This document shows, piece after piece, positions 1 through 10,666 of a stretch of 64,000 nucleotides of DNA. The notes below the pieces were generated by a model. It was not told the origin of the DNA and did no database searches. It saw only the letters and a program-made list of their open reading frames with translations. Origin of the DNA: Branchiostoma floridae (lineage: Eukaryota; Chordata; Leptocardii; Amphioxiformes; Branchiostomatidae); the NCBI RefSeq assembly GCF_000003815.2, contig NC_049986.1, forward strand, positions 19,299,006 through 19,363,005. The letters run 5' to 3'. How positions within the stretch are numbered: the stretch's first letter is position 1; each line of letters begins with the position of its first letter. The position numbers were made by a program, and so were the translations under genes.

Positions 1-469
1 CCAAGCTCTCCTATGGCTATTCCCTACTAGGAACAAAATGGTGGTCCTAAAATAACGAACGAAAGAACGTTGCCTTCAAAACGTAACGATGGTTGATGAT
101 GACTGCTCCTCGTCTTTTTATCCTCAAATGCCTTCCCACCATTACGCCTACTAGATATGGTTAACCCACGACTTACTATTTTCAGGGAAGGCTGACGTTG
201 TCCCAAAAAAGCTGATATTTTGATCCCCATCTACCCAAACCGCGTTCCTACAGTAACCTCAGTGACTTACGTTCTGCTATATTTCCTACCGGTCCCGTAA
301 ACCCATTTGTAAAGGCTGTGAGGTCGCCACGGTACACAGGTTGGTTCCAGCCCTTTGGGTAGATATGTAAATTTGTATGAGAGTCTTGGTTGTTCTTTCT
401 GGGGCACTCTCTGTATATTTCATGAAAGTGATGAAGACAGCTTGACTCATCGATGAGCAACAGGGTCTA

Positions 470-736
470 ATTGACTCATTTGCATCAACATAGTCTTAAA
501 ATGTCTCACCCTTGTCTCCTTTGGACTACTAAAAATTTGTCTTCCTCCCCTTTTTGTATATTAATTCATAGTCAGTATAAACCTGTTCTGCAACTAGATC
601 TCTTTTACATATCGATTTAAAGCTAGGATATAAAAAAAAACTCTCTCCAAGAAAATTTCTCCGGTGTCACTGACAAAAGACATGTCTGACCGTGTACAAA
701 ATCATATACAGTTGCTTGAATAACTGCTTTTTAGCA
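470..736. repeat. Dispersed repeat, partial copy of the foldback family at 5802-6058
   Basis: The segment 641-736 matches the right half of the foldback element at 5802-6058 (phrases TTTCTCCGGTGTCACTGAC and TTGCTTGAATAACTGCTTTT). The left part (470-640) also matches 57675-57790 (CTCATTTGCATCA, then AATTCATAGT and AGATCTCTT in the same order), so two copies share a longer body upstream of the arm. Family membership is seen directly; the full extent of the element is not clear. Confidence 0.6.
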
Positions 737-1134
737 GAATGAGTATTTTGTCTTCTTCAGCACTATAACGAAGAGGTGTAAGTCGAAAAGTGTTTACCCA
801 ATTGTAACATGATATTCAAGTCAAAATTATGCTATGATCCATCACATTTCCTTAATTTCTTCACAATATAGTTTAGCAACTTAACAAGGTGTACCATCTG
901 GCGTTTTTTAAAGTGATAATAGCAACAATGTAGATGATAAATGCAGGTCTGGATCGATCTACCAACCAGTTAACGTTAATGAATCCATCAATCTGACAAT
1001 CATTAATCAGTCAATCAATTATCCAGGCATCACATTTTGATGAACATCTCCGCCATCCTGTAATCCTCATCGTCATGAGGTGTTATGTTACTAGTCTATC
1101 ACACTCAGACTCTAATCCATTAGCTTAGTGTATT
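736..1134. other. No gene seen
   Basis: AT-rich intergenic or intronic sequence. Short ORFs only; no splice-bounded reading frame that looks like protein. The first 469 bases of the window are similar. Confidence 0.4.
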
Positions 1135-1315
1135 CTCCAATCAGAGGTTAATGGTAAGAGTGCGACCTTCCCCACATATGCCATGGTCTAAAGTAATGGC
1201 CTAAGTAATCACTGCTTCGGCCGGCTGTGAGAACAAAGTGGGTGGGATGGGCAGGTCATCAGAAAGTAGGGCATATAAGAAGGTCGCAATGTTCCCAATC
1301 AACCTCTGATTGGAG
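1135..1315. mobile_element. Small inverted-repeat element (MITE-like), about 181 bp
   Basis: The ends are inverted repeats of about 36 bp: the left starts CTCCAATCAGAGGTT and runs to GCGACCTT, and the right is AAGGTCGC through AACCTCTGATTGGAG. The interior has no coding capacity. The flanks are TGTAT on the left and TGTAA on the right, a possible imperfect target duplication. The superfamily cannot be assigned from this alone. Confidence 0.75.
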
Positions 1316-1367
1316 TGTAACAGTTCTATAAAAGGCAATACACACGTTGATGAAGTGAGCATGTTAA

Positions 1368-1614
1368 GGTTGTATATCTCACTTCACTTGGGGCACTGGT
1401 GCGGCACTGCGGGGTTCGTTCACTGCGGTACTGTGGTGATGTTTTCGCCGTTTTTTTAATAATTTAAATATTGCGTAATGCGTAAAAGTATGACTCAGAA
1501 GACAACGAAGTACACAAAACGTAAGAAAATTCATTCTTTATCTCTGAAATTTGTTGAGTAATCTTTCAAACCCCGCAGTGCAGCACCGGTGCCCCAAGTG
1601 CAGTGAGATACCAC
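1368..1614. mobile_element. MITE-like element, family B, copy 1
   Basis: Ends are long inverted repeats: left CACTTGGGGCACTGGTGCGG, right its complement ending GTGCAGTGAGATACC. The same family recurs at 27607-27855 and 43826-44014, with a shared interior (AAAAGTATGACT, GACAACGAA, ACACAAAACG). The copy lies only about 50 bp from the element at 1135-1315. Confidence 0.8.
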
Positions 1615-1664
1615 ATTGATTAGTGAGTTTGACGTCATAGTCGTTAGGTCTAATTAAGGCTACG

Positions 1665-2020
1665 CAGATGTCCTGCAATAACCCCTGATTGTTATGTCCC
1701 TGAAGACAACAATCATTTTGTAACAGAACATCTGACGACTCTACCTTTATCAAGAAAGAAAAAAAAAACTTATGTGTTGAATTTGCCACCGTTTTTGTGA
1801 GTTTGTTATGTTTTTCATCCCTAATCTTTCACTAACGTCTTGTAATAGCCTCTCTGATAATCATGTTTCTATGTGTATCATCACCCGTAAGCTTTCACTG
1901 ACGTCCTGTAATAACCTCTCTGATAATCATGTCCCTGAAGATAACAACCAACTTTGTAACAGAACATCTGACGACTCTGCCCTAATCAAAAAGAGAAACT
2001 TCATTATTGTTTTCTCCACC
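1665..2020 (+). repeat. Direct duplication of about 125 bp, imperfect
   Basis: 1665-1791 and 1897-2020 are alignable direct repeats that share GTAACAGAACATCTGACGAC and the preceding TGTCCCTGAAGA. A third, shorter copy of the left part sits at 1825-1868. The ORF at 1808-2086 simply runs through this repeat and is not taken as a gene. Confidence 0.7.
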
Positions 2021-2132
2021 ATGCTGAGAAGGCTGATTGAAAATATGTACAAAGGTAATGTGTTTTTCAGTAACCATGGTTACTAATATGTGGCATACGC
2101 ATGTCCTTATTTGGTAATTAGAGGTTCAAAGG

Positions 2133-2522
2133 TGTCAAACCTAACATATAACACTCTCTTACGATCGCTTCAGAATCATATTTCTTCCATTTCCTCTCCC
2201 AGTATCGTGTGGGGAGTTTGTGTAATTTTGTGCCCTAAAGCAATCGTACTTTAACACAGCTTATAACATAGCTAGGGCGTTCACCCTGTGAGCGAGACAG
2301 CTTTGACTCTCCCTGCTAATAAACTGTGAAACATGGTAGGGGGCCAGCTGTCAAACCTAACATATAACAGTCTCTTACGATTGCTTCAGAACCATATTTC
2401 TTCCATTTCCTCTGTTAGTATCGTGTTGTGAGTTTATATGGAAATGTACCCTTAAGCAAATCTACTTTAACGCAGCTTATAACAGAACATGGGCGTTCAC
2501 CCTGTAAGTGACACAGCCTTGA
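2133..2522 (+). repeat. Direct duplication, two units of about 174 bp
   Basis: 2133-2306 and 2349-2522 share TGTCAAACCTAACATATAAC, TTTCTTCCATTTCCTCT and GGGCGTTCACCCTGT in order. They differ by scattered substitutions, so this is an older tandem duplication separated by about 40 bp. The following 2523-3434 holds nothing I can name. Confidence 0.8.
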
Positions 2523-3434
2523 ATATGGTGTTAGATGGAGTTAGGAGCAGGCAATTTGCGTTGGTGGATTGATATGTCATGGTTAGGTTGTCGGTGGTAC
2601 AGCAACGTACCAGTAGGCAAAGCAACCTACATGCCATTTGGTGTAACTAGCCTCAGATAGAGGTCGTTCTCTTTGAGAAGCTAAACTGAAAGTTCAAGCA
2701 GTAAGGGGGTATGACGAACGCTAAAGTTAGAAGCTGGCAGTATGCGTTGGTAGATTGCTATATCGATGTGAAAGTTTCGGCGGTTTGCTTTGGTGAAAGG
2801 AGGCCTAAGGTGGTTCTGTCATGAATGAATTTTAACAAACAACATCCTGTATACTGCCGTCCAATTCGGTTGCTTTGAGTGTCGGTGCAATATTATTATT
2901 TTGCAATGACGATGAAGAATATCTAGGAATAAAGGGGCCCTTTTTTCCAGTTTATTTTGCCCCAAGGACAGCCTATGTGCATCTAACATGAATTAAGGCA
3001 ATCCTGTGGTCCCATTGGATTCATAGATTGGACATGAGATACATTATGCAGCTAGAACCCTCACTTTTCATGGTCCATCATTTCTTCAAAAGGTAATTCC
3101 GACTCCATGCATTTATTTTCAGTCTCATTACTAGTCTGTATAAATATGTTAAGACTTGCTACTGCAGGTGAAAGCATGTTTTTAGTTGGTACGGTGCATT
3201 TCACCCTGGAGGAGCGTTTTTCATGCACATCACTTCTCAATCCATATTCCGGGTCAAATGGGTCAACTTCGTGATGCCCGTTAAGAGCTGATATGTTGGC
3301 GCCCTTCCATGTTTATGGTGTGTAAGAAAGTTGCAATGCCATTGCAATGGGTAGTTTTTTCCATATCCGTAATATTTCTATAAACCATAAGAATGCATCG
3401 CCTATTATTTAAATGTACAGCCACTCTAACTAAA

Positions 3435-3713
3435 GCTAAGGGTACAACCCGCCGTGCGTGCAATTTGTCCGTACGTATTTTTTAGGAAGGCCACGTCAGC
3501 CACGTATTTTTGAAAACGTTCAGGCTGTACAGGGCAGGCGCGTCGCCCGTACTGGCACGTACTGGTGGCGAATCCACAGCCCGACTGCACACAAAGTTTT
3601 GCCTCCACGTAAAGTTCTACGGCGTGTCTCCGTGCTTCAAAATACGTCGGATTTCCTACGAGTTCGTACGGAGGTGGTACGTATGTGCACATACGGCGGG
3701 TTGTTCCCTTAGC
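3435..3713. mobile_element. MITE-like element, family C, about 280 bp
   Basis: Inverted ends of about 36 bp: left GCTAAGGGTACAACCCGCCG, right CGGCGGGTTGTTCCCTTAGC. The interior is CpG-rich, with many TACGT/ACGTA motifs, and differs sharply in composition from its AT-rich flanks. ORFs on both strands inside it (84-88 residues) are mirror images of the palindromic structure, not genes. The target duplication could not be fixed because the ends are palindromic. Confidence 0.8.
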
Positions 3714-4141
3714 ATAGCGTACGGTTTATGAATAAAAAGGCATCATACATGTACTTGAACCATACATTTGATCATGATTGGACTATCTCCGTTTGGCCTC
3801 CACTTGTTAGGTATGGGTCGTTCTTGTAATAGAAACCAGAGATATGTTTACAAAATAGCATCGTAGAAAGGCTACATCGATGTACATAATGATCAGGTAA
3901 GTATCTGATTCTCCAATTGAACGATAAATACTCTTATTCACTTTTTTTCAGATTACTAAATGGAATATCATGACAGATGTTTGTTCACCTCTGTCTTGAA
4001 AAAGTTAAGATAAGACCCATCAGGGAAGTAATGACGATAAAGTTGGGTTCATATTGATCAAAACGAGAAGAGAAGAAGCTTTGGGTACGGAACCTTCTCC
4101 TGAGATGCAGAATATGACAGCAGAAATGATGATTTGCTTTA

Positions 4142-4440
4142 GAAAACAACACATACGGCAGCTGTACAGTCTGGTTCTGACTAGCTAGCTCTTTCTTTTT
4201 CATCTTCGTGAAGCGGCGTTGGTCCATTCGTATGAATGTGGCAGTTTGCGTGTTGCAGGTTACGTTTGTTGTCATTACGCTTGAAAATAGCACATACGGC
4301 AGTTGTACAGTATGCTTTAGACACGCACAGCGGCACAGGCGACTTTCTTTCCTATATATGATCCTCATGTGGTGGCGCGGGTCGATTTGTATGCATGTGG
4401 CAGTTTGCGTGTTGCAGTTTGCGTTTGTTGGCATTACGCT
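4142..4440 (+). repeat. Tandem duplication, two units of about 145-155 bp
   Basis: Units start at 4142 and about 4284. Shared blocks are CACATACGGCAG, GTGGCAGTTTGCGTGTTGCAG and GCATTACGCTT. The 149-residue minus-strand ORF and the 87-residue plus-strand ORF here repeat the same peptide twice only because the DNA is duplicated. Confidence 0.8.
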
Positions 4441-4474
4441 TTATTCCAGCCGACGCCGTTGCAAGCCGTGAATA

Positions 4475-5665
4475 TCCTCGGTAGAGCAGACTTGCGTGGG
4501 AGGAGTCCTAAATAGACACTTATATATATATATATAGAAACAGGAGAAAATGCGTGGGTGGTGCATGGGCAGTCATCACCTGGGTACTTTTAAGTAACGT
4601 CTCTTTTAGTGGGCTAGCAGCTGGCTATGAATAAAGACTTGGCAATGGCCTGACGAAGCAGGCTGTGTGTCGCTTTGCCTGCAAAGTATGTGTATGACGG
4701 GATTGTATCCATGTTTGTCATGATTTCAGTAGAAGAATATATCATATGAAGTTGTTTTTTTACTAGTATACTTGGGGAAGGATTTCATTTTCAACCGTTA
4801 AATGAGATTTGATTTGTAATCAGGATTGATCAAATTCTTTTCTTGAATTCCTCGGTGGAGCAGACTTGCGTGGGAGGAGTTCTAAATAGACTCTTATATA
4901 TAGAAACAGCAGCAAAAGCGTGGGAGGTGCATGTGCATTCATCACCTAGGTACTTTTAAGTTACGTCTCTTTTAGTCGGCTTGCAGCTGGCTTTGAAAAA
5001 AGACTTGGCAATGGCCTGACGAGCAGGCTGCATGTCGCTTTGTCTGCAAATTACGGACAGGTGTTAGACTATGGCAGGGTTGTATCCGTGTTTGCCATTC
5101 TTGAGGAAGGATGCCATTTTCAGCCGTTTAATGAGCTTTGATTTGTAATCGGAATAACAGTAGTCTAGATCTTGATAGATGCTTGGTTTGATTTATCAAA
5201 TTCTTTTCTTGAATTCCTCGGTGGAGCAGACTTGCGTGGGAGGAGTTCTAAATAGACTCTTATATTTAGAAACAGCAGCAAAAGCGTGGGTGATGGCTGG
5301 GCCTTCATCACCTGGGTACTTTTAAGTAACGTCTCTTTTAGTCAGCTGGCAGCTGGCTATGAATAAAGACTTGGCAATGGTCTGGCGAAGCAGGCTGTTT
5401 GTCGATTTGCCTGCAAACTACGGACAAGTTTTAAACTTTGGCGCGGTTGTATCCATGTTTACCACAATTGTATTGTAGAAGAATAGACTTACATGAATTT
5501 TGTTTTGCTTTGCTTGTATTCTTAGGGAAATATTTCATTTTCAAGCTTTAACCAGCGTTGATTAGTAAACAGGATAACAGAATAGATTTTGTAATTTTTG
5601 TTTAACTTAATTTAAAAAAGCATTAAAAACAGGATAACAGCAGTCTAGATCTTGATAGATGTTAT
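4475..5665 (+). repeat. Tandem array, three units of about 365-450 bp
   Basis: Units begin at 4475, 4848 and 5214 with CCTCGGTGGAGCAGACTTGC or a close variant. All three contain ACTTTTAAGTAACGTCTCTT, AAGACTTGGCAATGG and GCAGGCTG. The last unit is the most diverged at its right end. No reading frame is conserved between units. Confidence 0.85.
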
Positions 5666-5801
5666 AGTTGTTTTGTTTGTAGGACTTAATTCGAGGCAGA
5701 ATCAGCTTCCTTACAAAATGCATTTGTAATCTTATCGTGATTTCAGACTTAGTTGTTTGTTGATGTTTCTTTGTGATTATTTTCATAGTTTATCTAATGA
5801 T

Positions 5802-6058
5802 GCGTCGATGAAGGTTAGACATCCAGGTAGAAAGATACACCAAAAGCAGTTACTCAAGCAACTGGATATGATTCTGGAAACGGTCGGACGTTTCAAATAA
5901 CATCCGTTGCTTTTCGTCAGTGACAGAGAGAGTTTAGAGATCTCCAACAAGATTTCTCCGGTGTCACTGACGAAAGTCACCTGATGGGTGTCTGAAACGT
6001 CTGACAGCTTCCAAAATCATATCCAGTTGCTTGAGTAACTGCTTTTTGGCGTATCTTA
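5802..6058. mobile_element. Foldback element, family F, best-preserved copy
   Basis: Two inverted arms of about 65 bp face each other. The left arm reads GCAGTTACTCAAGCAACTGG followed by ATATGATT, GGAAAC and GACGTTTCA. The right arm is its complement, ending CAGTTGCTTGAGTAACTGC and GGCGTATCTTA. The short centre holds CGTCAGTGAC and GTCACTGACG, so the palindrome continues inward. Related copies or fragments lie at 470-736, 36466-36670, 41395-41510, 43195-43280, 56085-56486 and 57675-57900. Confidence 0.8.
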
Positions 6059-6590
6059 TTATGCTTCTTTGAAATTCTTTTCATGGTTTTATCTTATTGA
6101 TCTTTCTTACGACTTTGTCTTTTATGGACGTTTCTTTGTAATTATTTCCGTGGTACTCCTTTCCTGTCGGCACTTTGCAGTTTGATGAAGAATTACCTTT
6201 GTAGGAAGACGTTCCTTTGTAGCTGGTTTGTACTCTTGCCGACTGTACACACAAAGCTGGCCCCGGGGGTTATCCCCTAACAAGTTGAAATAGGGTTTTT
6301 GATGTGTCCCAACTCACCACATTGACGTCATAATTTCATCGCAGATTTGTGTCCTCTAAACTTAACATCATCCTCTTTTTGATACCGACATGTAAGGAAA
6401 TCACCAGAGTGCAGTGAGATGACTTGATTAGAGAAGTATGATACTTCAGACGCCTATCCCTTAGGGTAATAAGAGGGTTATGGACATGTAACGTGCTCGG
6501 AGATAAGGTAATACATCTCCTTGCACGTTTTGTGACACTCTGTCGGGACGCCTCGTCGGCACGTAATTCCATCAGCACGATACACCAGGG

Positions 6591-7169
6591 TTACTGTAAA
6601 TGCATTTAAGTTCGCGAGGATTTAATTTCGTGGTAGCGGGACAATTGTGTTCGCGGTGGTTTGGAGTTCGCGTTAGCGCCATTCCACAAACTTATAATTG
6701 TAATGTCGTCACATACTGCCATGGTAAACCTGGCGCCTCTACAAACCGCCAGTGGAAAACCACTTGCTGGTTACTCAGCAAGTGTGCTACAATCTGACAG
6801 AACATTTCTGACTCAAGTTGACAGTGCTGGCGTGATAAACTGTCAGTCATCTATCCATATCTACCCTTTGAATACGTAGTGCAGTACTACTTTTCTATCA
6901 TTGTATTATCGTAGATCGTATCTGTGTGTCTTCACCGTAGCAAGCACTCAAACATTTCATTCTTATAATATTATTATAATAACTATTATAAAAATTATAA
7001 TTATCATCATAATACTGTGACAATGTTTAGTGCGCGCATGTAGCAAGAAGGGTTGCGGTAGGCTGTGCGAGCAGAAGACAGAAGGAAAATGTTCGCGTTG
7101 AAGCGGCAAACGCTAAAATCTCAAACATAAAATCAACAAATGAAAACCAAAGTTTCAACATTTACAGTA
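6591..7169. mobile_element. MITE-like element, family A, copy 1, enlarged
   Basis: Left end TTACTGTAAATGCATTTAAG with GTTCGCG motifs; right end ATTTACAGTA at 7160-7169. The family unit elsewhere is about 212 bp (27886-28097), so this 579-bp copy probably has an insertion (roughly 6720-7080), including an AT-rich run at 6965-7010. The two flanks are themselves direct repeats (GGCACGTAATTC, GCGATAC or ACGATAC, CCAGG). Confidence 0.65.
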
Positions 7170-8692
7170 CTTGCCGCGTTGGCACGTAATTCTATAAGCG
7201 CGATACCCCAGGATTTTTTTTTTCAATCAACAGAAGCGTATATCCACGTGCCGCGGGAGGGAATCACGCCTGATGCGGGAGAGAAGGGAGCCCGCGCCGC
7301 TGGCAGCTCGGCTTCTGAATGACAAAGACGGATTGCTATGGGAGTTGGAGTTTCAAAGGGACTTCAGAAAGCCGTAACGATAACAAAGGCGTTTCCGAAA
7401 ATTGGCAACGCTACAACGAGCGAAGGGAAGGGCTTTAATGTAATAAATGTGGCTTTACCCTGGCTTATTGTGTTGTGCATGCGGTCATTCTAGGCAGAAA
7501 TCAAAGATTTTACAGACATTTGAAATCTCGTTTATAAATTTATATGCTGCCGTATTTCCAAAGGGCGGAACTAAAGTGATTTTCAAACGTTGATACTTCT
7601 CTTGCATTTGCAGAAAGAGCTGAAATATGTTATTACTTTATTTAAAACTATTCCTTAACTTTTTATTTGAATTGATTGTCTGACTGAAATTTAAATAAAA
7701 AAAATAAAACAAGTTGCTGGGAGCCCCAAACCCTTTCAACACTCACAATTCAACACCATGGCACTTCCAGAACATGAAGTTAATATACGACCGTGACGTT
7801 TGAGTCCACTGCAGTATCGTACATAGCTGCCAGGAGGCGCCGGTATTAAACTTGACCTTCCTTTACCTTAAGCCTGCCCGACTACTAAATCTTAACATAA
7901 TCCATCCACAGCATCTTATCCTGGTAACATTAAAAAAAAACAACCCGCAACAACAAACATAAAAGGTCCACTGCAATGAAGTAAAACCCGCCGGACGGCC
8001 CATTCTCGAGCTTGGCCTAAACACATGGACATCCCTCCAAGAGTTATGCCCCCTGTTCCCACAGTAACTCCGCCATAGCCAAACCGACAGTGCAACCTTC
8101 TGGCGAAGGTTGACATAAAGAAAACATACCTAATAATATGATGATTTTCTATTGTTAAACGCTGATATTCATACTCTATAATTTTGAGATGTGATTATGT
8201 GTCAGCGTTGTCAAGCTACATTTTATTCATTTCGTAAGGGTAAAAAAAAATCTTTTGAATCGTTTTGACAAATTGAAACTACATATACCTTTTACATGTC
8301 TCGGTATCTAAAACAGTAGTATACAAAACAAATTAGCATGGTGTACTCCACCAGAGACTAACTGGACTCGGGTAATATCATACCAATTGAACAAAATAGT
8401 GCTACTAGTGCTGAAGTCTAGAGTCTATAGCGTGAACTTCGTGACCTGAGTTCATCTCTTGAAGGTAGAGGACGACTCTAGTATTCATACTGCCTAGAGC
8501 GTCAGGAAATAGAGTCGCAAAGAGACCTCACATAAATCTCCTCATGACCTCCTGGTCCACTGCACTGCCCGGTCATCTCCTCCTCAAATCTGTGGAGGAG
8601 GTTACCATGGTGATAGGATGCGGGTTTATTGAGGTTACAGGCGGGTCGAAAGGTCGCCCTTCCCCCATCAATCTCTCTCTGCTCCGTGTGGA
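7170..8692. other. No gene seen
   Basis: 7225-7320 is locally GC-rich (CCGCGGGAGGG, CCCGCGCCGCTGG) and could be a fragment of an exon or regulatory element, but I see no splice-bounded frame. The remainder is AT-rich, with an A-rich run near 7690-7708. Confidence 0.35.
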
Positions 8693-9150
8693 GGAGGACT
8701 GATCATCGTGATGATGCTGGAGTAAAGAGGCTGTTGGGAGGTCCTCATGTAGACTGATGAAGATGGAGAGTGATTTAGAATTGATGGAGAGCTGGTGGAT
8801 GGATAGCAAGTCAGAATATGGAAGATGAATGGAGATCGCTGGATAAGAGGAGGACTGATCATCGGGATGATGCTGGAGTAAAGAGGCTGTTGGGAGGTCC
8901 TCAGTCAGACTGATGAAGATGGAGAGATGATGGGGAGTAATTTAGAATCGATAGAGAGCTGGTGGATGGATAGCAAGTCAGAAAATGGAAGAGGACTGAT
9001 CATCGGGATGATGCTGGAGTAAAGAGGCTGTTGGGAGGTCCTCATGTAGACTGATGAAGATAGAGAGATGCTGGGGAGTGATTTAAAATTGATGGAGAGC
9101 TGATGATGGATAGCGTGTCAGGAAATGGAAGATGAATGAAGATCACTGGA
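8693..9150 (+). repeat. Minisatellite, three units of about 142-160 bp
   Basis: Units start at 8693, 8848 and 8989 with AGGACTGATCATCG. Each contains GATGCTGGAGTAAAGAGGCT, GTTGGGAGGTCCTCA and GAGAGCTGGTGGATGG or a variant. Purine-rich on this strand. The two overlapping minus-strand ORFs here (64 and 78 residues) are repeat translations. Confidence 0.85.
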
Positions 9151-10202
9151 CTCGTGACACTCGTATAAATGTTTGATCATTCGCATGTGGGACTATTGCC
9201 TCAGGCAAAGTACGTGTCATCAATATGTTGATTTTCGGCATTTTGTAGTGACTAGTGTACCATAAAGTGACTGTTCATAAAATGTTTCTATCACGTTAAT
9301 GTGGTGAAGTAGTGGCACTCCAGTTACGGCTCAGCTATGGTGTACATAAAAGCGAATGGATCAATGTAAGGTCTGCATCTCTGAAAGCAGAACTGTTGGT
9401 TTCGGAGTTCATTTTTATCTAAATGATTTTTTTTTTTGAGGAGCACAATCTTTCATTTTTTTGGGGAAAGCAAAAAGTTACGCCCGACCATCCCTTGGTC
9501 GGTTATACCAATTCAATTTCTGGTAATTATTATCATAAATGGTAATATGGAAGGAATCTGCAACATTTGAAAGGACAGCTATCAGTCAGCTAGCTTAATG
9601 AAACGTGTTATACGTTTACGTTGTTTAACATCTTCGAATTCCACACAGGATGCTGTTCAAAGCTTTTTCGAGCGAAGGGTGTATGTTTGCAATCCTTTCC
9701 CGTATTGTAACACCACCTTGCGAGAATAGGCGGTATATACACAAGTAAGAGCAAGCGCAAAGGGCCTTTCGTATATCTCGATATACCTGAAATCTGACTA
9801 CACGCTTTGCTATGATAAAATGATAGGCTCGCGATGTTGTGACATGATAACAGAAATTCAATCCCTGCAATTCTGTCAGGATACAGAAATGTTAACTCTG
9901 ACTTAAACGAAGTCAGTGGCTCGAGTCCCACGCCAAGTTTGCAAACTCATGACGACAGACATAAGATCAAAGGTTTGAAAATTATGAGTTGAAAGGCACA
10001 GGGTCACCAGCACAAAATTGGATCTTTTGAACCGTCCAACAACCGGGAGCACTTTAATTGCGCTACCAGACTTTACGCGCCTCTATCACAGGTGACCCGG
10101 GTGCTTCTAACGTTTAGTGCCAAAAGTGCAGGTTCGTAAACCTGATATGAATGTGGAATTAGTTTGGTGTATATAGTGGAAGGGATATCCATAAAGCTTA
10201 AC
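9151..10202. other. No gene seen
   Basis: No credible exon. A weak tRNA-like phrase on the minus strand at 10020-10070 (with GGTTCAAAAGATCC in place of a B box) is too degenerate to call a SINE. Confidence 0.35.
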
Positions 10203-10420
10203 TTAAGGCTAACGTCACTTTTCCACAAAGGGGCCCGACCGTATAGTTTTGGAGAAAGAAAAGTACGATATAAACGACAGCAAGAACACAAAACATGCTA
10301 AGAATAATTCAACAGTATTTCTTGTGCCTACGTATCAGTCGTATTGGCATAAACTTTGATTTTTCATTTCCGTAAACAACCCGGCCGGGCCCCGGGTAGG
10401 AAATGTGACGTAGGCCTTAG
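10203..10420. mobile_element. MITE-like element, family D, copy 1
   Basis: Left end TTAAGGCTAACGTCAC followed by TTTTCC and GGGGCCCG. Right end CGGGCCCCGGGTAGGAAATG, then TGACG and GCCTTAG. The ends are inverted repeats of about 40 bp with a few mismatches. A second copy follows 43 bp later. Confidence 0.8.
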
Positions 10421-10462
10421 CAGCACAATGGGTGAGCTCTTGGTTTCAAGTACTGTAGTTGG

Positions 10463-10666
10463 TAAGGCTGAGGTCACATTTCCAAACCGGGGCCCGGCTG
10501 GGATGTTTTAAGAAACGAAAAATTAAACCATGTACCTAGAAAAATACACAATATGCCCTTGAATTTTATTTTGACATTTTGTGTATATTGATGTCTTTTA
10601 TATCATTCTTTTCGCTCCCTAAAGCTGCCAGGCCGGGCCCCTTTTTGGAAATGTGACCTAAGCCTA
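10463..10666. mobile_element. MITE-like element, family D, copy 2
   Basis: Left end TAAGGCTGAGGTCACATTTC then CCGGGGCCCGGCTGGG. Right end GGCCGGGCCCCTTTTTGG then AAATGTGACCTAAGCCTA. The inverted ends are about 40 bp. Same family and similar length as the copy at 10203-10420. Confidence 0.85.

Noticed and set aside
3985-4434. 149-residue minus-strand ORF with an internal repeat
   Set aside because: The repeat in the peptide mirrors the DNA duplication at 4142-4440; no family.
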